NCBI GenBank assembly: GCA_964573725.1
Contig: CAZNLJ010000009.1
Coordinates: forward strand, 84,405-148,404
DNA from: UBA6168 sp964573725
GTDB taxonomy: Bacteria > Bacteroidota > Bacteroidia > Chitinophagales > Saprospiraceae
DNA length: 64,000 bases
Direction: 5' to 3'
Numbering within the stretch: the stretch's first letter is position 1; every line of letters starts with the position of its first letter. Under the pieces are notes generated by a model. The model was given only the letters and a program-made list of their open reading frames with translations. It had not been told where the DNA came from and made no database searches. Made by a program: the position numbers and the translations under genes. Positions 36,456-46,072 of this stretch are shown here, piece after piece.

Positions 36456-39400
36456 ATGTGGAGATGCCCCCCGACGCCGGTCCTCGCCTGCTTGTTCCTC
36501 TTCCTGTCCTGCACGGTCTTCCCGGTCTCCCCGGCCCTCGGTCAAGCCGGTGGCAACTTCCAGCAGGTCCATTACGACCTTGCCGTCACCTTGGACGACC
36601 AACAGCATACCCTTACCGGAACGGTGCGGATTACCTATACCCACCTCGCCCCCTATCCAATCGACTCCATGTGGTTCCACCTGTGGGGAAACGCCTTCCT
36701 CGGACAGTCCTCCGCCTTTGCCAACCAGCTGCTGCGGGATGGCCGGACGGATTATCATTTCGCCCCGGCTTCCGCATGGGGGGGGTACAGCGGATTGCAC
36801 TTCGCCATGGACGGAGAGCCCATCGAATGGTACCTCCTGCCTGCGGATCCCGACCTCGCCGTATTGAAGCTCCCCCGCGCCCTGGCACCCGGGGAAACGG
36901 TGGTCCTGTCCACCCCCTTCCGCCTCCGGATTCCGGCGGCCTTTTCCCGCCTGGGCCATACCGGCCATGCCTACCAGCTTACACAATGGTACCCCAAGCC
37001 GGCGGTATTGGACGAGCAAGGCTGGCACCCCTTACCCTACCTGGACCGGGGGGAATTCTATGCCCCGTTCGGTTCCTATGCCGTCTCCATCACCTTGCCG
37101 GACAACTACCTCGTGGCGGCGACCGGGGTGCTCCGGACGGAATCCGAGCTGGCCTGGCTGCAGGAACGGGTGGCCCGTACCGAGGCATTCGCAGCGGACG
37201 GATTCCCGGAGGAGGCGGCGTCCATCCCATCCTCGAGCACCTGGAAGACCTTGCATTACACGGCCGAACAAGTGCATGATTTTGCACTTTTTGCCGACAA
37301 GCGCTTCCATGTCCTGCGGGAAACCGCCGTCCTCTCCTCCGGCAGGAAGGTGGACGCATGGGCATTCTTCACCCGGTCGGAGGCGGCGCAATGGATCCGG
37401 GCGGCCTCCTATGTACGTCGGGCGCTGGAATTTTATGACCGGTTGGTCGGGGAATACCCCTGGCCGCATGCCACCGCGGTCGAACAAGCTGCGGGCGCCG
37501 GCGGCGGCATGGAATATCCGATGGTCACGGTCATCGGCAAGACCGGCCACCCCCGTTCGCTGGACAACGTCATCGCCCATGAGGTCGGCCACAACTGGTT
37601 CTACGGCATCCTGGGAACCCACGAGCGGAAACATGCCTGGATGGACGAAGGCATCAACACTTATTACGAGCACCGGTACATGCGGACGTATTACGGGCAC
37701 CGTTCCGCCCAGCGCTTGCAGGGTTTCCTGGAAAAAAATACCGATACGGACCTGCTCACCCTGCCCTGGCTGCACCAATGCCGCCGCCGGCTGGACCAGG
37801 CACCGGATACGGATGCCGACCGTTTTTCCGCCTTGAACTACCTGCTGGGGGCCTATGTCAAGCCGGGGCTGGCCTTTGCCCACCTGGAGGCGTACCTGGG
37901 GACGCTCCGCTTCGACCGGATCATGCAAGCCTTTTACCGGGAATGGCAATTCCGCCATCCCTACCCGGCCGACCTGCGGCGGCATGTCGAGCAGGAAACC
38001 GGCAAGGACCTGTCCTGGTTCTTCGACGGATATCTGGGGTCCACCCAAGCGCTGGATTACGCCTTGCTGGGTGCTACCCGCACCCGGCTACCCGGTACCG
38101 GTTTGCCGGCCTGGCAGGTCCGTGTCGAAAACAGGGGGGCGCTGGCGGCACCCTTCCCCCTGACCGCCTACCGGGGGGAACAAGCCCTGGAAACCCGCTG
38201 GGTGGAAGGCTTTTCGGGAGTCCGGACCCTGCTGTTTCCGGCGGATTCGGTCACCCGATTCGTCATCGACCCCATGCAGGTAACCCTGGACAGGGAAGGC
38301 CGGAACAACAGGTTCCGGACAGGCGGGGCCTTCGGCCGGCTGGAGCCGGTGCGGCTCCGCTTGGGTGGGCCGCTGGAGGACAGCCGGGTGACGGCGGTCA
38401 ACCTGTGGCCGGTCATGGCGTTCAACGCCTACGACGGCATCCTGGCCGGGCTGCTGTGGCACAACGGAATCCTGCCGTTTCGCCGGACAGCCTTCCAGTT
38501 CCTGCCCCTGTACGGCACCGGCTCCGGTATGCCGGCGGGTATGGCCCGGCTCACCCACCATATTTTTCCCGGCGGGAAGAAGCGGACGCAACTGTCCCTC
38601 TCCCTGACGGCCCGTCGGTTCAGCTTCCGTACCCTGGATTCCTTGCCGACGGTTTCCGGTTTCGAGCAACCCACCTTGTCGTATCGGCGCCTGATGCCCG
38701 TCCTCCGGTTGGAATGGTCGTCCGCTCCCGGCGACACCCGGTTCCAGGTCCTGGAGTGGCGCTCCCGCTTCCTGTCGAGGGAAGCGGCCGACTTCGGGCC
38801 GGCGGGGCCATACTACCTGGGCAAGACGCGCGAGGCGCGTCGCATCCATGACCTGGGCTGGGAGTTCGGCGACCGGGCCGGCCGGGCACCCTATGCAGTC
38901 CGGTTCAACCTGGAGCACCAGCGGTACCGCGACCGTTTCGACAAGCCGCAGGCCTACCTGCGGACGACGGTGGAGGGGAAGGTGGCGGCGGCCTACGCTG
39001 CGGACCGGCGGATCCGGTGCCGCATATTCGCCGGTCATCGTATCCCATTGGCCGGCGGCGGGGCTTCCGCGGGCATCCTGGAGGAAGCCTTCAGCCTGAC
39101 CGGACAAGGTTTCAATGATTACCGGTACGACGATCTGTATATCGGCCGTTCCGACAATACCGGTCCTTTTTCCAGGCAGGTGACGGCCCGGGAAGGCGGG
39201 ATGAAAGTGCCTTTGGGCAGCGCCTTCTCCCAGGGGCGCAGCAACACCTTCCTGGTGGCGCTGAATCTCATGGCGGACCTGCCGGCGGCCGTACCGCTGC
39301 GCTTGCCGTTGCGGCCTTACCTCGACCTGGGTTATTATGCCGACCGGCGGCCCATTGCCGCCGGCGTGCCGGCGCGGGATCGGTTTTGGTGGCAGGGCGG

Positions 39401-39596
39401 GCTGGCCTTGGAATTGGGGGATGGGATTGTGGGCCTTTATTTTCCGTTGGTGCAGGCGGCCGTGCTACGCGGAACGGACCGGCGACCGGGCCTGTACGAC
39501 CAATCGGGGCGCGACCGTTACCTGGAGCGCATCGCTTTCTCGGTCCGGCTGACCGACCTGGACCCTTGGGACCTGGCCGGTCGGTTCCGGATGTAG
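36456..39596 (+). CDS. M1 family metallopeptidase with barrel-like C-terminal half
   Basis: This 1046-residue protein starts with a signal peptide (hydrophobic LACLFLFLSCTVF, cleavage near ALGQ). Residues 30-560 form an M1 (aminopeptidase N/leukotriene A4 hydrolase-like) catalytic unit with zinc site HEVGH (H375, E376, H379) and E398, a spacing of 18, and an AGGGMEYP substrate motif. The remaining 450 or so residues are rich in alternating amphipathic strands (for example RTQLSLSLTARRFSF, TFLVALNLMADLP, LPLRPYLDLGYYAD) and end in AGRFRM, which looks like an outer-membrane barrel. The peptidase would then be held at the cell envelope. It converges on mlaF with a 14-base gap. The enzyme part is certain; the barrel is inference. 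Confidence 0.92.
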   Translation: MWRCPPTPVLACLFLFLSCTVFPVSPALGQAGGNFQQVHYDLAVTLDDQQHTLTGTVRITYTHLAPYPIDSMWFHLWGNAFLGQSSAFANQLLRDGRTDYHFAPASAWGGYSGLHFAMDGEPIEWYLLPADPDLAVLKLPRALAPGETVVLSTPFRLRIPAAFSRLGHTGHAYQLTQWYPKPAVLDEQGWHPLPYLDRGEFYAPFGSYAVSITLPDNYLVAATGVLRTESELAWLQERVARTEAFAADGFPEEAASIPSSSTWKTLHYTAEQVHDFALFADKRFHVLRETAVLSSGRKVDAWAFFTRSEAAQWIRAASYVRRALEFYDRLVGEYPWPHATAVEQAAGAGGGMEYPMVTVIGKTGHPRSLDNVIAHEVGHNWFYGILGTHERKHAWMDEGINTYYEHRYMRTYYGHRSAQRLQGFLEKNTDTDLLTLPWLHQCRRRLDQAPDTDADRFSALNYLLGAYVKPGLAFAHLEAYLGTLRFDRIMQAFYREWQFRHPYPADLRRHVEQETGKDLSWFFDGYLGSTQALDYALLGATRTRLPGTGLPAWQVRVENRGALAAPFPLTAYRGEQALETRWVEGFSGVRTLLFPADSVTRFVIDPMQVTLDREGRNNRFRTGGAFGRLEPVRLRLGGPLEDSRVTAVNLWPVMAFNAYDGILAGLLWHNGILPFRRTAFQFLPLYGTGSGMPAGMARLTHHIFPGGKKRTQLSLSLTARRFSFRTLDSLPTVSGFEQPTLSYRRLMPVLRLEWSSAPGDTRFQVLEWRSRFLSREAADFGPAGPYYLGKTREARRIHDLGWEFGDRAGRAPYAVRFNLEHQRYRDRFDKPQAYLRTTVEGKVAAAYAADRRIRCRIFAGHRIPLAGGGASAGILEEAFSLTGQGFNDYRYDDLYIGRSDNTGPFSRQVTAREGGMKVPLGSAFSQGRSNTFLVALNLMADLPAAVPLRLPLRPYLDLGYYADRRPIAAGVPARDRFWWQGGLALELGDGIVGLYFPLVQAAVLRGTDRRPGLYDQSGRDRYLERIAFSVRLTDLDPWDLAGRFRM

Positions 39597-39610
39597 GGGG
39601 GTAGGATTCA

Positions 39611-40381
39611 TCAGGGTTCCTCCTGGCGGAGGGCGGCATTGCGGAGGCGTTGGAGGAAAGGGGAGGCGAAGATGAAGCCCTGCAGGAGTTCGTTGTCGCT
39701 GGAAAGGACTTCATCCTTGCTGCCGGTCCAGGCGAGCTTACCCAGGTGGAGCAAGGCGATATTATCCCCGATTTCCATGACGGAGTTCATGTCGTGGGTA
39801 TTGATGATGGTGGTCATCTGCTGGTCGTAGGTCAGGTCCTGGATCAGTTCGTCGATGGTCAGGGCCGTCCGGGGATCCAGGCCGGAGTTGGGTTCGTCAC
39901 AGAACAGGTACCGGGGGTCCATGACGATGGCGCGGGCGATACCGACCCTTTTCTGCATGCCGCCGCTGATTTCGGAAGGGTACTTCCGGTTGGCGCCGGA
40001 CAAGCCGACCCGTTCCAGGCACCAATCCACCCGGCGTAATTTTTCCCGGGAGGTTTGGTTGCTGAACATATCCAGCGGGAAGCGGATATTTTCCTCGACG
40101 GTCATGGAATCGAAGAGCGCGGACCCCTGGAAGAGCATGCCTACTTTCATGCGGATTTCACGGGCCTGACGTTTGTTGAGGGAGAAAAAATCGGTGTCGT
40201 CGTACCAGACCTTGCCGTCGGTCGGTTCGATGAGGCCGACCAGGATCTTGAGGAAGACCGTTTTCCCCGCACCGCTTCGGCCGATGATCAGGTTCGTCTT
40301 GCCCGGGTGGAAGGCCATGGAGATACCGTTGAGGACCTGGGTGCCGTCGAACGACTTGAATATGTTTTCTGCTCTGATCAT
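39611..40381 (-). CDS. MlaF-like ABC transporter ATPase
   Basis: This 256-residue ATPase powers an MCE-type phospholipid transporter at the inner membrane. Walker A is GRSGAGKT (34-41), the signature is ISGGMQKRVGIARA, Walker B is YLFCDEPNSGLDP, and the H-loop is NTHDM. The SGGM signature in place of SGGQ and the strong similarity throughout identify the MlaF group. The permease gene lies 25 bases upstream on the same strand. No MlaD (MCE domain), MlaB or MlaC gene is adjacent. Confidence 0.93.
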   Translation of the reverse strand: MIRAENIFKSFDGTQVLNGISMAFHPGKTNLIIGRSGAGKTVFLKILVGLIEPTDGKVWYDDTDFFSLNKRQAREIRMKVGMLFQGSALFDSMTVEENIRFPLDMFSNQTSREKLRRVDWCLERVGLSGANRKYPSEISGGMQKRVGIARAIVMDPRYLFCDEPNSGLDPRTALTIDELIQDLTYDQQMTTIINTHDMNSVMEIGDNIALLHLGKLAWTGSKDEVLSSDNELLQGFIFASPFLQRLRNAALRQEEP

Positions 40382-40406
40382 GCTCAGGTTTTGAAGGTTC
40401 CGGCGA

Positions 40407-41153
40407 TCAGCCGGTCAGCAGTACCGCCAGGAGGTAGTCGGCCAGCAGGATCATGATGTTGCTGAAGACCACGGCATTGGTGCTGGCCTTGCCGAGTTCG
40501 ATGTTGCCCCCCCGGACGAAGTATCCCTGGAAGCAGGGGATGGTGGTCAGGATGAAGGAGAACACGGCGGATTTCACATACATCATGGTGACGTTGAAAG
40601 GTTGGAAGAAGGCCCGGAGGCCTCGTTCGTATTCGTCGGCGGACAAGGTGGCGAAGGGGACGGTGGCGAGGTAGCCTCCGCCGATGGCGATGTAGGCGGA
40701 GATGGTCACGAGCAGGGGCACCACGACGAGCGCGGCGATGATCTTGGGTAGCAGGAGGTACGCCGCGGTGTTGATGCCCATGATTTCCATGGCGTCGATC
40801 TGTTCCTTTTGCCGCATGCTGCCCAGTTCCGTCGCCATGTTGGAGCCGACCTTGCCGGCGAGGACCAGGCAGGTGATGGTGGGGGCGGATTCGATGATGG
40901 CGAGGTCGCGCACGATATAGCCGATGTACCAACGGGGGACAAGGGTACCGTCCAGCTGGTAGGAGAACTGGACGGCGGCGACGGCACCCATGAAAACGGA
41001 AATCAGGGCCACGATGACCAGGGAGCCGATGCCGATGCTTTCCATTTGCCGGAGGGTCTCCTTCCAGTACATGGAGAAGTTTTCCGGCCTGGAGAAGGCT
41101 TGCCGCAAGAGGATGAGGTAGCGGCCGAAGTGGTATAGCAGGTTGAAATTCAT
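40407..41153 (-). CDS. MlaE-like ABC transporter permease
   Basis: This 248-residue polytopic inner-membrane permease of the MlaE family would move phospholipids between the membranes with the MlaF ATPase next to it. The central segment VGSNMATELGSMRQKEQIDAM (about residues 102-122) is the family signature, flanked by five or so hydrophobic helices. ATG 41153 gives the normal N-terminus; the open frame upstream is proline-rich and not coding-like. It is the first gene of a two-gene unit. Confidence 0.93.
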   Translation of the reverse strand: MNFNLLYHFGRYLILLRQAFSRPENFSMYWKETLRQMESIGIGSLVIVALISVFMGAVAAVQFSYQLDGTLVPRWYIGYIVRDLAIIESAPTITCLVLAGKVGSNMATELGSMRQKEQIDAMEIMGINTAAYLLLPKIIAALVVVPLLVTISAYIAIGGGYLATVPFATLSADEYERGLRAFFQPFNVTMMYVKSAVFSFILTTIPCFQGYFVRGGNIELGKASTNAVVFSNIMILLADYLLAVLLTG

Positions 41154-41434
41154 GGTGTCGGCTTTGGTAAGACCGCCCTGGCCCCGGGGTGTCGACGTGT
41201 GTCGGGAAGCTGGGCGGTCCGGCGGCACCGGTCCGGGGCGCCGATGGATATCCTGCCGCAGCACGGCGGGTTTTCCGGACGCCGTCGTCCCGCCGGCCTG
41301 GCAGGGGGAGGCGGGGCGGTTTCCGGGCGTTGGACCGGCCTTTGGGGTCGGCATTCCCTGCAAAGGTACTCTCTTCCTTAAAAATTGGTGTATTTGTGGC
41401 CGAAATGATTTCAGGAAGCCATACCGGCTGCCCT

Positions 41435-41851
41435 TCAGGCGAAATACCGCATCAGGTAGGAGATGATCTGGTGGACATTTTCCCGGGCGTAGGTAGCCAG
41501 GGCCCGGTCCGCCAGGATTTCCTCGGAATCCGAGGACAGGTTCATGGTGGAGATGAAGATGAAGTTGGACACCAGGGAGATGAACAACAAGCGGCGTTCC
41601 GAATATGGGATCTCGTACTTGCGGAAATGGCTGAGCAGGTGTTTGCAGATATGGATGGCCATGACCCGGACGTTATCGGCGGGCAGCTGTTCGACCGGGA
41701 TGTTGTTTTGGGTAATGCAGGTGTGATAGTATTGCCGGAGCAGGCGGTGGGCGAGTTTGAGGGCGAGGTTGTACCTACCGGACAGGATGGCCCCGTCAAT
41801 CCTGGCCAGGTATTGATTCATCTTTTCCGTATTCCACTGCGCAGACGACAT
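41435..41851 (-). CDS. Small protein of unknown function
   Basis: This 138-residue protein is entirely helical by composition, with no signal peptide, transmembrane helix or known motif. It begins MSSAQWNTEKMNQYLARI and contains LALKLAHRLLRQYYHTC in its middle; a TPR-like or four-helix fold is possible. A second ATG at 41821 is an alternative start. The codon pattern is consistent with a real gene, and a TACATTTG (-7 type) lies at 42222-42229 on the minus strand, some 380 bases upstream. It is placed between mlaE and bamA on the same strand. No function is proposed. Confidence 0.6.
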   Translation of the reverse strand: MSSAQWNTEKMNQYLARIDGAILSGRYNLALKLAHRLLRQYYHTCITQNNIPVEQLPADNVRVMAIHICKHLLSHFRKYEIPYSERRLLFISLVSNFIFISTMNLSSDSEEILADRALATYARENVHQIISYLMRYFA

Positions 41852-42319
41852 AGCGAATGAGGATGATTAGGCTGGGGTCGGCCGGTTTTCGGGAGCTCGC
41901 CATCCCGGCGGAAGGAGGAGGCTCCGTTCCGAGGGAGGACCGAACGGATAACGTTCGGCAGCCGTGAAATGCGGCATGGGTGAAAAAAAATATCCAATCC
42001 CGCTAATCGGCGGGAAACCATTCCCTAGAATAGAACGATTAATGCGGCCTGTTGTTCAACCGCGGGACGGGAACCGCCCGGAAAGTCGCTCGTGCGACCG
42101 GAGTGCCGGTCATGCCGGGCATCCTCGTACGTGCGGGGACTGCCGGCTTGCGCGGTAGCGCGACGCACAAGGCAATCGGACCTTGGGACAAAGGAAGTGT
42201 GTGTATGGACGGATGCAGGTACAAATGTAGGGCATCCGCATCGAAAAATGGCCGGAATGTGTGTTAAATCATCTTCATATGTTCCGGTGCGGGTCGCGCC
42301 GGGAACAAGCGTACGGGGC
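41852..42319. other. Stretch without a gene between bamA and the small unknown gene
   Basis: About 470 bases with no coding frame of merit. On the minus strand CAAATGTA (42222-42229) reads TACATTTG, a full match to TAnnTTTG and the best candidate promoter for the gene at 41435-41851. The TTTTTC before it is a weak -33. In many Bacteroidota an OmpH/Skp gene follows bamA; none is found here. Confidence 0.4.
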
Positions 42320-44881
42320 TTATTCCGGTTCGAATCCGAGGACGATATTGAATCGGGCCAATTCGGAGAGCGTATCTCCCGGTTTGTCGAATCCGATGCC
42401 GTAATCGAAGCCCAGGATGCCGAACATGGGGAGGAAGACCCGGAGGCCGGCGCCGACGGACCGTTTCATATCGAAGGGGTTATAGGCCCGGGCGTTCTTC
42501 CAGGCATTGCCCCCTTGGGCGAAGGTATGGACGTAGATGGTGGAACTGGGGTTGAGCGAGAGGGGATAGCGGAGTTCGACGGTCACCTTCTGGTAGATGG
42601 GCGTGGCGTTGAGGTCGGAGGCATTGTTTTGGTTGAAGCGGTTGTTTTCGATATCGCCGGGTTGATAGCCGCGCATGGAGATGATTTCGGTGCCGGTGAA
42701 GAAGCCGAACTGTTGGTTGTTGAGGCCGTCGCCGCCGAGTTGGAATCGTTCGAAGGGGGAGATGCCTACCTTGTCGTTGTAGGCGCCCATGAAGCCGAAT
42801 TTCGCTTCGGCCTTGACCACGAGTTTGCCGACGAGGGTCTGGTACCATTCCGCATTGACTTTCCACTTGTGGTATTCGAGGTATTTGAAACGTTCGGCGG
42901 GGGGCAGGTCGGCATATTGTTTATCGGAGAAAAGGGAATAGGGCGGCGTCAGCTGGACGGCCAGCGAGATGCGGGAACCTTCCTGGGGGAAGGTGGGATT
43001 GTTGATGGTGGTCCGGGCGATGGTTTGGGTGATGCTGAAGTTGCGGAAATCCCCTTCGCTGACGGTTTCCCCGCGGTCGGTGCGGAAGAGGCCGCGTGCG
43101 CTGAAGAGGTAGTTCTTGAGCAGGATGTTCTGGAGGTTGACGGCCGTGGAGGAAATGAAGTTGTCATCCGGGAACTTGAGGCGGGTACCCAGGCTGATGG
43201 TCACGCCGGCGTTGGTGAGGCGGCCGTAGAGGTCGCTGTTCTTGTTATAGCCGTTGGAGAGGATGGACATGTACCCGGCGACGGTGAGGGAGTTGGGTTT
43301 CTTGCCCCCGAGCCAGGGTTCGGTGAAGGACATGTTGTAGGACTGGAAGAAGCGGCCGTTGGTTTGGGCGCGGACGGAGAGCCGTTGGCCGTCTCCCTGG
43401 GGCAGGGGGCTCCAGGTTTCCTTTCGGAGGATGTTCCTGGCGGAGAAGTTGTTGAAGGCCACGCCGAGGGTCCCGATGACACCGCGGCCGCGGCCACCCC
43501 AGCCGGCGGAGAGTTCCAGTTGGTCGGAGGGCTTTTCCTCGACGGTGTATTCGATGTCGACCGTTCCCCTTTCGGGGTTGACGGGGGTGTTGATGCCCAG
43601 GTTTTCCTGGTTGAAATAGCCGAGGTTGATGATTTGGCGTTGGGAGCGGATGATATCGGAGCGGCTGAACTTTTCACCGGGGCGGGTGAAGAGTTCGCGG
43701 CGGATGACATGTTCGTGGGTGCGGTCGTTGCCTTTGATGGTGACCTTGTCGATGGAAGCCTGGGGGCCTTCGAAGATGCGGAGTTCGAGGTCGATGGAAT
43801 CATCGGTGACGGCGACCTCCACGGGATCGATGTTGAAGAAGAGGTATCCGTTGTCCATGTAGAGCGAGCTGACATCGCGGCCGTCCTGGCTGAACCGGAG
43901 GCGGGTTTCCAGCAGTTCGCTGTTGTAGGTGTCCCCTTTGTTGATGCCGAGGACGCTTTCGAGGGTTTTGGTGTCGTAGACGGAATTGCCCTTCCAGGTG
44001 ATGTTGCGGAAGAAATACTTGTTGCCCTCGTTGAGGGTGATATGGATGGCCAGTTCCCCTTCCGGCGTTCGCCAGATGCTGTCCCGCAGGATAGCGGCAT
44101 CCCGGAAACCGTTCTTGTTGTAGTGTTCGATGAGCTTGCCCTTGTCTTCCTCGTATTTGGTGCGGATCAGTTTGGATCCGGCGAAGATGCGTTTCTTGCG
44201 GCGGGTTTCTTTCATCAGGCCGCGGAGTTTGCGGTCGGTGACGGCGCTGTTGCCGGTGAAGGTGATGTCGGAGATCTTGACCTTGTTGCCGCGGTCGATA
44301 TCGAAAACGAGGCGGACGGAATTGGTCCGGGAGGAATCCGGGATTTCCAGGACGGCCACATCGACGTCGTAGTAACCCTTGTCGATGAAGTGTTGCCGGA
44401 TGGCGAAGGCGGCGTTGGCCTTGATCGGTTCGGTGACGATACCGCCTTTGATGAGGAATTTGTTCACTTCCTCGTTGAGGTCGTCATGGGTTCCTTTCTT
44501 GACGCCGCGGAAGGAATGGGTGGTGAAGCGGGGGCGTTCCCGGACGACGATTTCGAGGAAGATGACGTCGCCGATGGTCTTGGACTTATAGATTTGGACA
44601 TCGGTGAAGATGCTGAGTTTCCAGAGGGCCCGCAAGGCTTTGGGGATGGCGCCGCCCGGGATCCGGATCCGGTCGCCCACCTGGAACCCGGCGATGGAGA
44701 TGATGGCATTGGCATCGCTGTATTGGGCACCGGACACGGTGACGCCGCCGATTTCGTAGTCGCCGGGCTTGGAATAATCGAAGACGGGAACGAGGGTATC
44801 TGCGGTCGTTTGTCCGTCGGCGCGATGTATCCAGGTCAGGGAGCAGAAAAGGCAGGCTGCGAGTAGGAACCGTTTATTCAT
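42320..44881 (-). CDS. bamA: Outer-membrane assembly factor BamA (Omp85)
   Basis: This 853-residue Omp85 protein inserts barrel proteins into the outer membrane. A signal peptide (MNKRFLLAACLFCSLTWIHRADGQ) is followed by about five POTRA domains (for example VTVSGAQYSD, ITFTGNSAVTDRKL, ITWKGNSVYDT, VTIKGNDRTHEHVIRRELF, ending VEEKPS) and a 16-strand barrel with the typical RGYQPG lid-loop motif (in SMRGYQPGDIE) and a C-terminal strand ending FNIVLGFEPE. ATG 44881 was chosen as it begins the signal peptide. It lies 130 bases downstream of uppS on the same strand, the usual order in this phylum. Confidence 0.95.
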   Translation of the reverse strand: MNKRFLLAACLFCSLTWIHRADGQTTADTLVPVFDYSKPGDYEIGGVTVSGAQYSDANAIISIAGFQVGDRIRIPGGAIPKALRALWKLSIFTDVQIYKSKTIGDVIFLEIVVRERPRFTTHSFRGVKKGTHDDLNEEVNKFLIKGGIVTEPIKANAAFAIRQHFIDKGYYDVDVAVLEIPDSSRTNSVRLVFDIDRGNKVKISDITFTGNSAVTDRKLRGLMKETRRKKRIFAGSKLIRTKYEEDKGKLIEHYNKNGFRDAAILRDSIWRTPEGELAIHITLNEGNKYFFRNITWKGNSVYDTKTLESVLGINKGDTYNSELLETRLRFSQDGRDVSSLYMDNGYLFFNIDPVEVAVTDDSIDLELRIFEGPQASIDKVTIKGNDRTHEHVIRRELFTRPGEKFSRSDIIRSQRQIINLGYFNQENLGINTPVNPERGTVDIEYTVEEKPSDQLELSAGWGGRGRGVIGTLGVAFNNFSARNILRKETWSPLPQGDGQRLSVRAQTNGRFFQSYNMSFTEPWLGGKKPNSLTVAGYMSILSNGYNKNSDLYGRLTNAGVTISLGTRLKFPDDNFISSTAVNLQNILLKNYLFSARGLFRTDRGETVSEGDFRNFSITQTIARTTINNPTFPQEGSRISLAVQLTPPYSLFSDKQYADLPPAERFKYLEYHKWKVNAEWYQTLVGKLVVKAEAKFGFMGAYNDKVGISPFERFQLGGDGLNNQQFGFFTGTEIISMRGYQPGDIENNRFNQNNASDLNATPIYQKVTVELRYPLSLNPSSTIYVHTFAQGGNAWKNARAYNPFDMKRSVGAGLRVFLPMFGILGFDYGIGFDKPGDTLSELARFNIVLGFEPE

Positions 44882-45013
44882 GATGTCCGTTGGCAAATGA
44901 TTCACGATGTTGGCCTTGTACGGGGGTGGGGTCGCACCGGGTCCCGTCGCCGGCTCTTTCCGTACCGGCCATTAGGGAGCGGGTAGCGGGGGCAAAGGGT
45001 TGTATGTGCGTAC

Positions 45014-45757
45014 TTATTTGGCCACTTGTTCGCTGGTTTGGCCGAAGCGTCTTTCGCGGTGTTGGAAATCTACGATGGCCTCGTACAGGTGTTCCCTCCT
45101 GAAATCCGGCCATCGGACGGGCGTGAAGAAGAACTCCGTGTAGGCGATTTGCCACAGCAGGAAATTGCTGATCCTGGTTTCTCCGCTGGTCCGGATCAGG
45201 AGTTCCGGGTCCGGGATACCGGAGGTGGACAAGGTGGTGGAAAAAACGGCATCATTGATGTCATCCGGATCCAGCTGTCCGTCGCGCACCAATCGGGCGA
45301 GTTTCCGGGTGGTTTCCACCAATTCCCAGCGGGCGCTGTAATTGAGGGCCAGGACCAGGGACATCCGTTTGTTTTCGCGGGTGGCCTCGATGGCATCGCG
45401 GAGTGTCTTGCGGCTGCGTTCCGGCAGGCGGTCCAGGTCGCCGATGGCCGACAAGCGGATGCTGTTGTCATGTAGGGTCTTGATTTCCCGCTTGATGGTT
45501 TCCACGAGCAGCCCCATCAAGGCATTGACCTCCAGGGCCGGCCGGTTCCAGTTTTCCGTGGAAAAAGCATAGAGGGTCAGGTATTTCACCCCTAATTCCG
45601 CGCAAGCTTCGGTGGTGTCCCGGACGGCCTCGACCCCATTGCGATGGCCGAAGACCCGGGGCATGCCCCGGTCCTTGGCCCAGCGGCCGTTCCCATCCAT
45701 GATGATGGCGATGTGGCGCGGCAATTTTTCCGGATTGATCTGTTCCTTCAGGTTCAT
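45014..45757 (-). CDS. uppS: Isoprenyl transferase (undecaprenyl diphosphate synthase)
   Basis: This 247-residue cis-prenyltransferase makes undecaprenyl diphosphate, the lipid carrier of cell-wall and O-antigen synthesis. The catalytic aspartate D21 lies in IIMDGNGRWAK. Also seen are the family motifs GHRNGVEAVR, TLYAFSTENWNRP, and near the end DPELLIRTSGETRISNFLLWQIAYTE. Length is normal. The start ATG at 45757 gives the standard short N-terminus. bamA follows by 130 bases. A TATTTTTG -7 match lies about 225 bases upstream on the minus strand. Confidence 0.96.
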   Translation of the reverse strand: MNLKEQINPEKLPRHIAIIMDGNGRWAKDRGMPRVFGHRNGVEAVRDTTEACAELGVKYLTLYAFSTENWNRPALEVNALMGLLVETIKREIKTLHDNSIRLSAIGDLDRLPERSRKTLRDAIEATRENKRMSLVLALNYSARWELVETTRKLARLVRDGQLDPDDINDAVFSTTLSTSGIPDPELLIRTSGETRISNFLLWQIAYTEFFFTPVRWPDFRREHLYEAIVDFQHRERRFGQTSEQVAK

Positions 45758-45981
45758 TTTGTATTAGCGCTAGCGGGCATTTTACCGAAAGGGCGGGAAG
45801 GTGTCCTTCACTCCCTGCGGATGTCGGTGCTACCCGCCACCATATCGGTACGGAGGGATGATGGACGCAAGGAATCCGCTTCCCCGTGGCCTTGGAAATC
45901 GGTCCGTCCGGTGGCAGGTCCATGCCGGGGCGATTCCGATCCGCTCCGCACGGGAAACGGCAAAAGACACGGAAGCGGGTG

Positions 45982-45989
45982 CAAAAATA
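45982..45989 (-). promoter_or_regulatory. -7 promoter element of uppS-bamA
   Basis: The minus strand reads TATTTTTG, matching TAnnTTTG. T-rich sequence 15-20 bases upstream could serve as -33. The start codon of uppS is about 225 bases downstream. The stretch 45758-46072 has no other feature I can support. Confidence 0.5.
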
Positions 45990-46072
45990 TAAAAAAAAGA
46001 CGGCAATCCATGAAAAAAGCACCGGTCCGGAAACCGGGTCCGGATCCGGGGAACGGGCATCGGTCCGGCCGG

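Noticed and set aside
42327..42337. GGTTCGAATCC, a T-loop-like string suggesting a tRNA
   Set aside because: It lies inside the bamA 3' coding end, with no cloverleaf partner stems.
42092..44866. Open plus-strand frame of more than 900 codons opposite bamA
   Set aside because: It is a shadow caused by high-GC codon bias on the bamA strand; it has no fold marks and bamA is certain.
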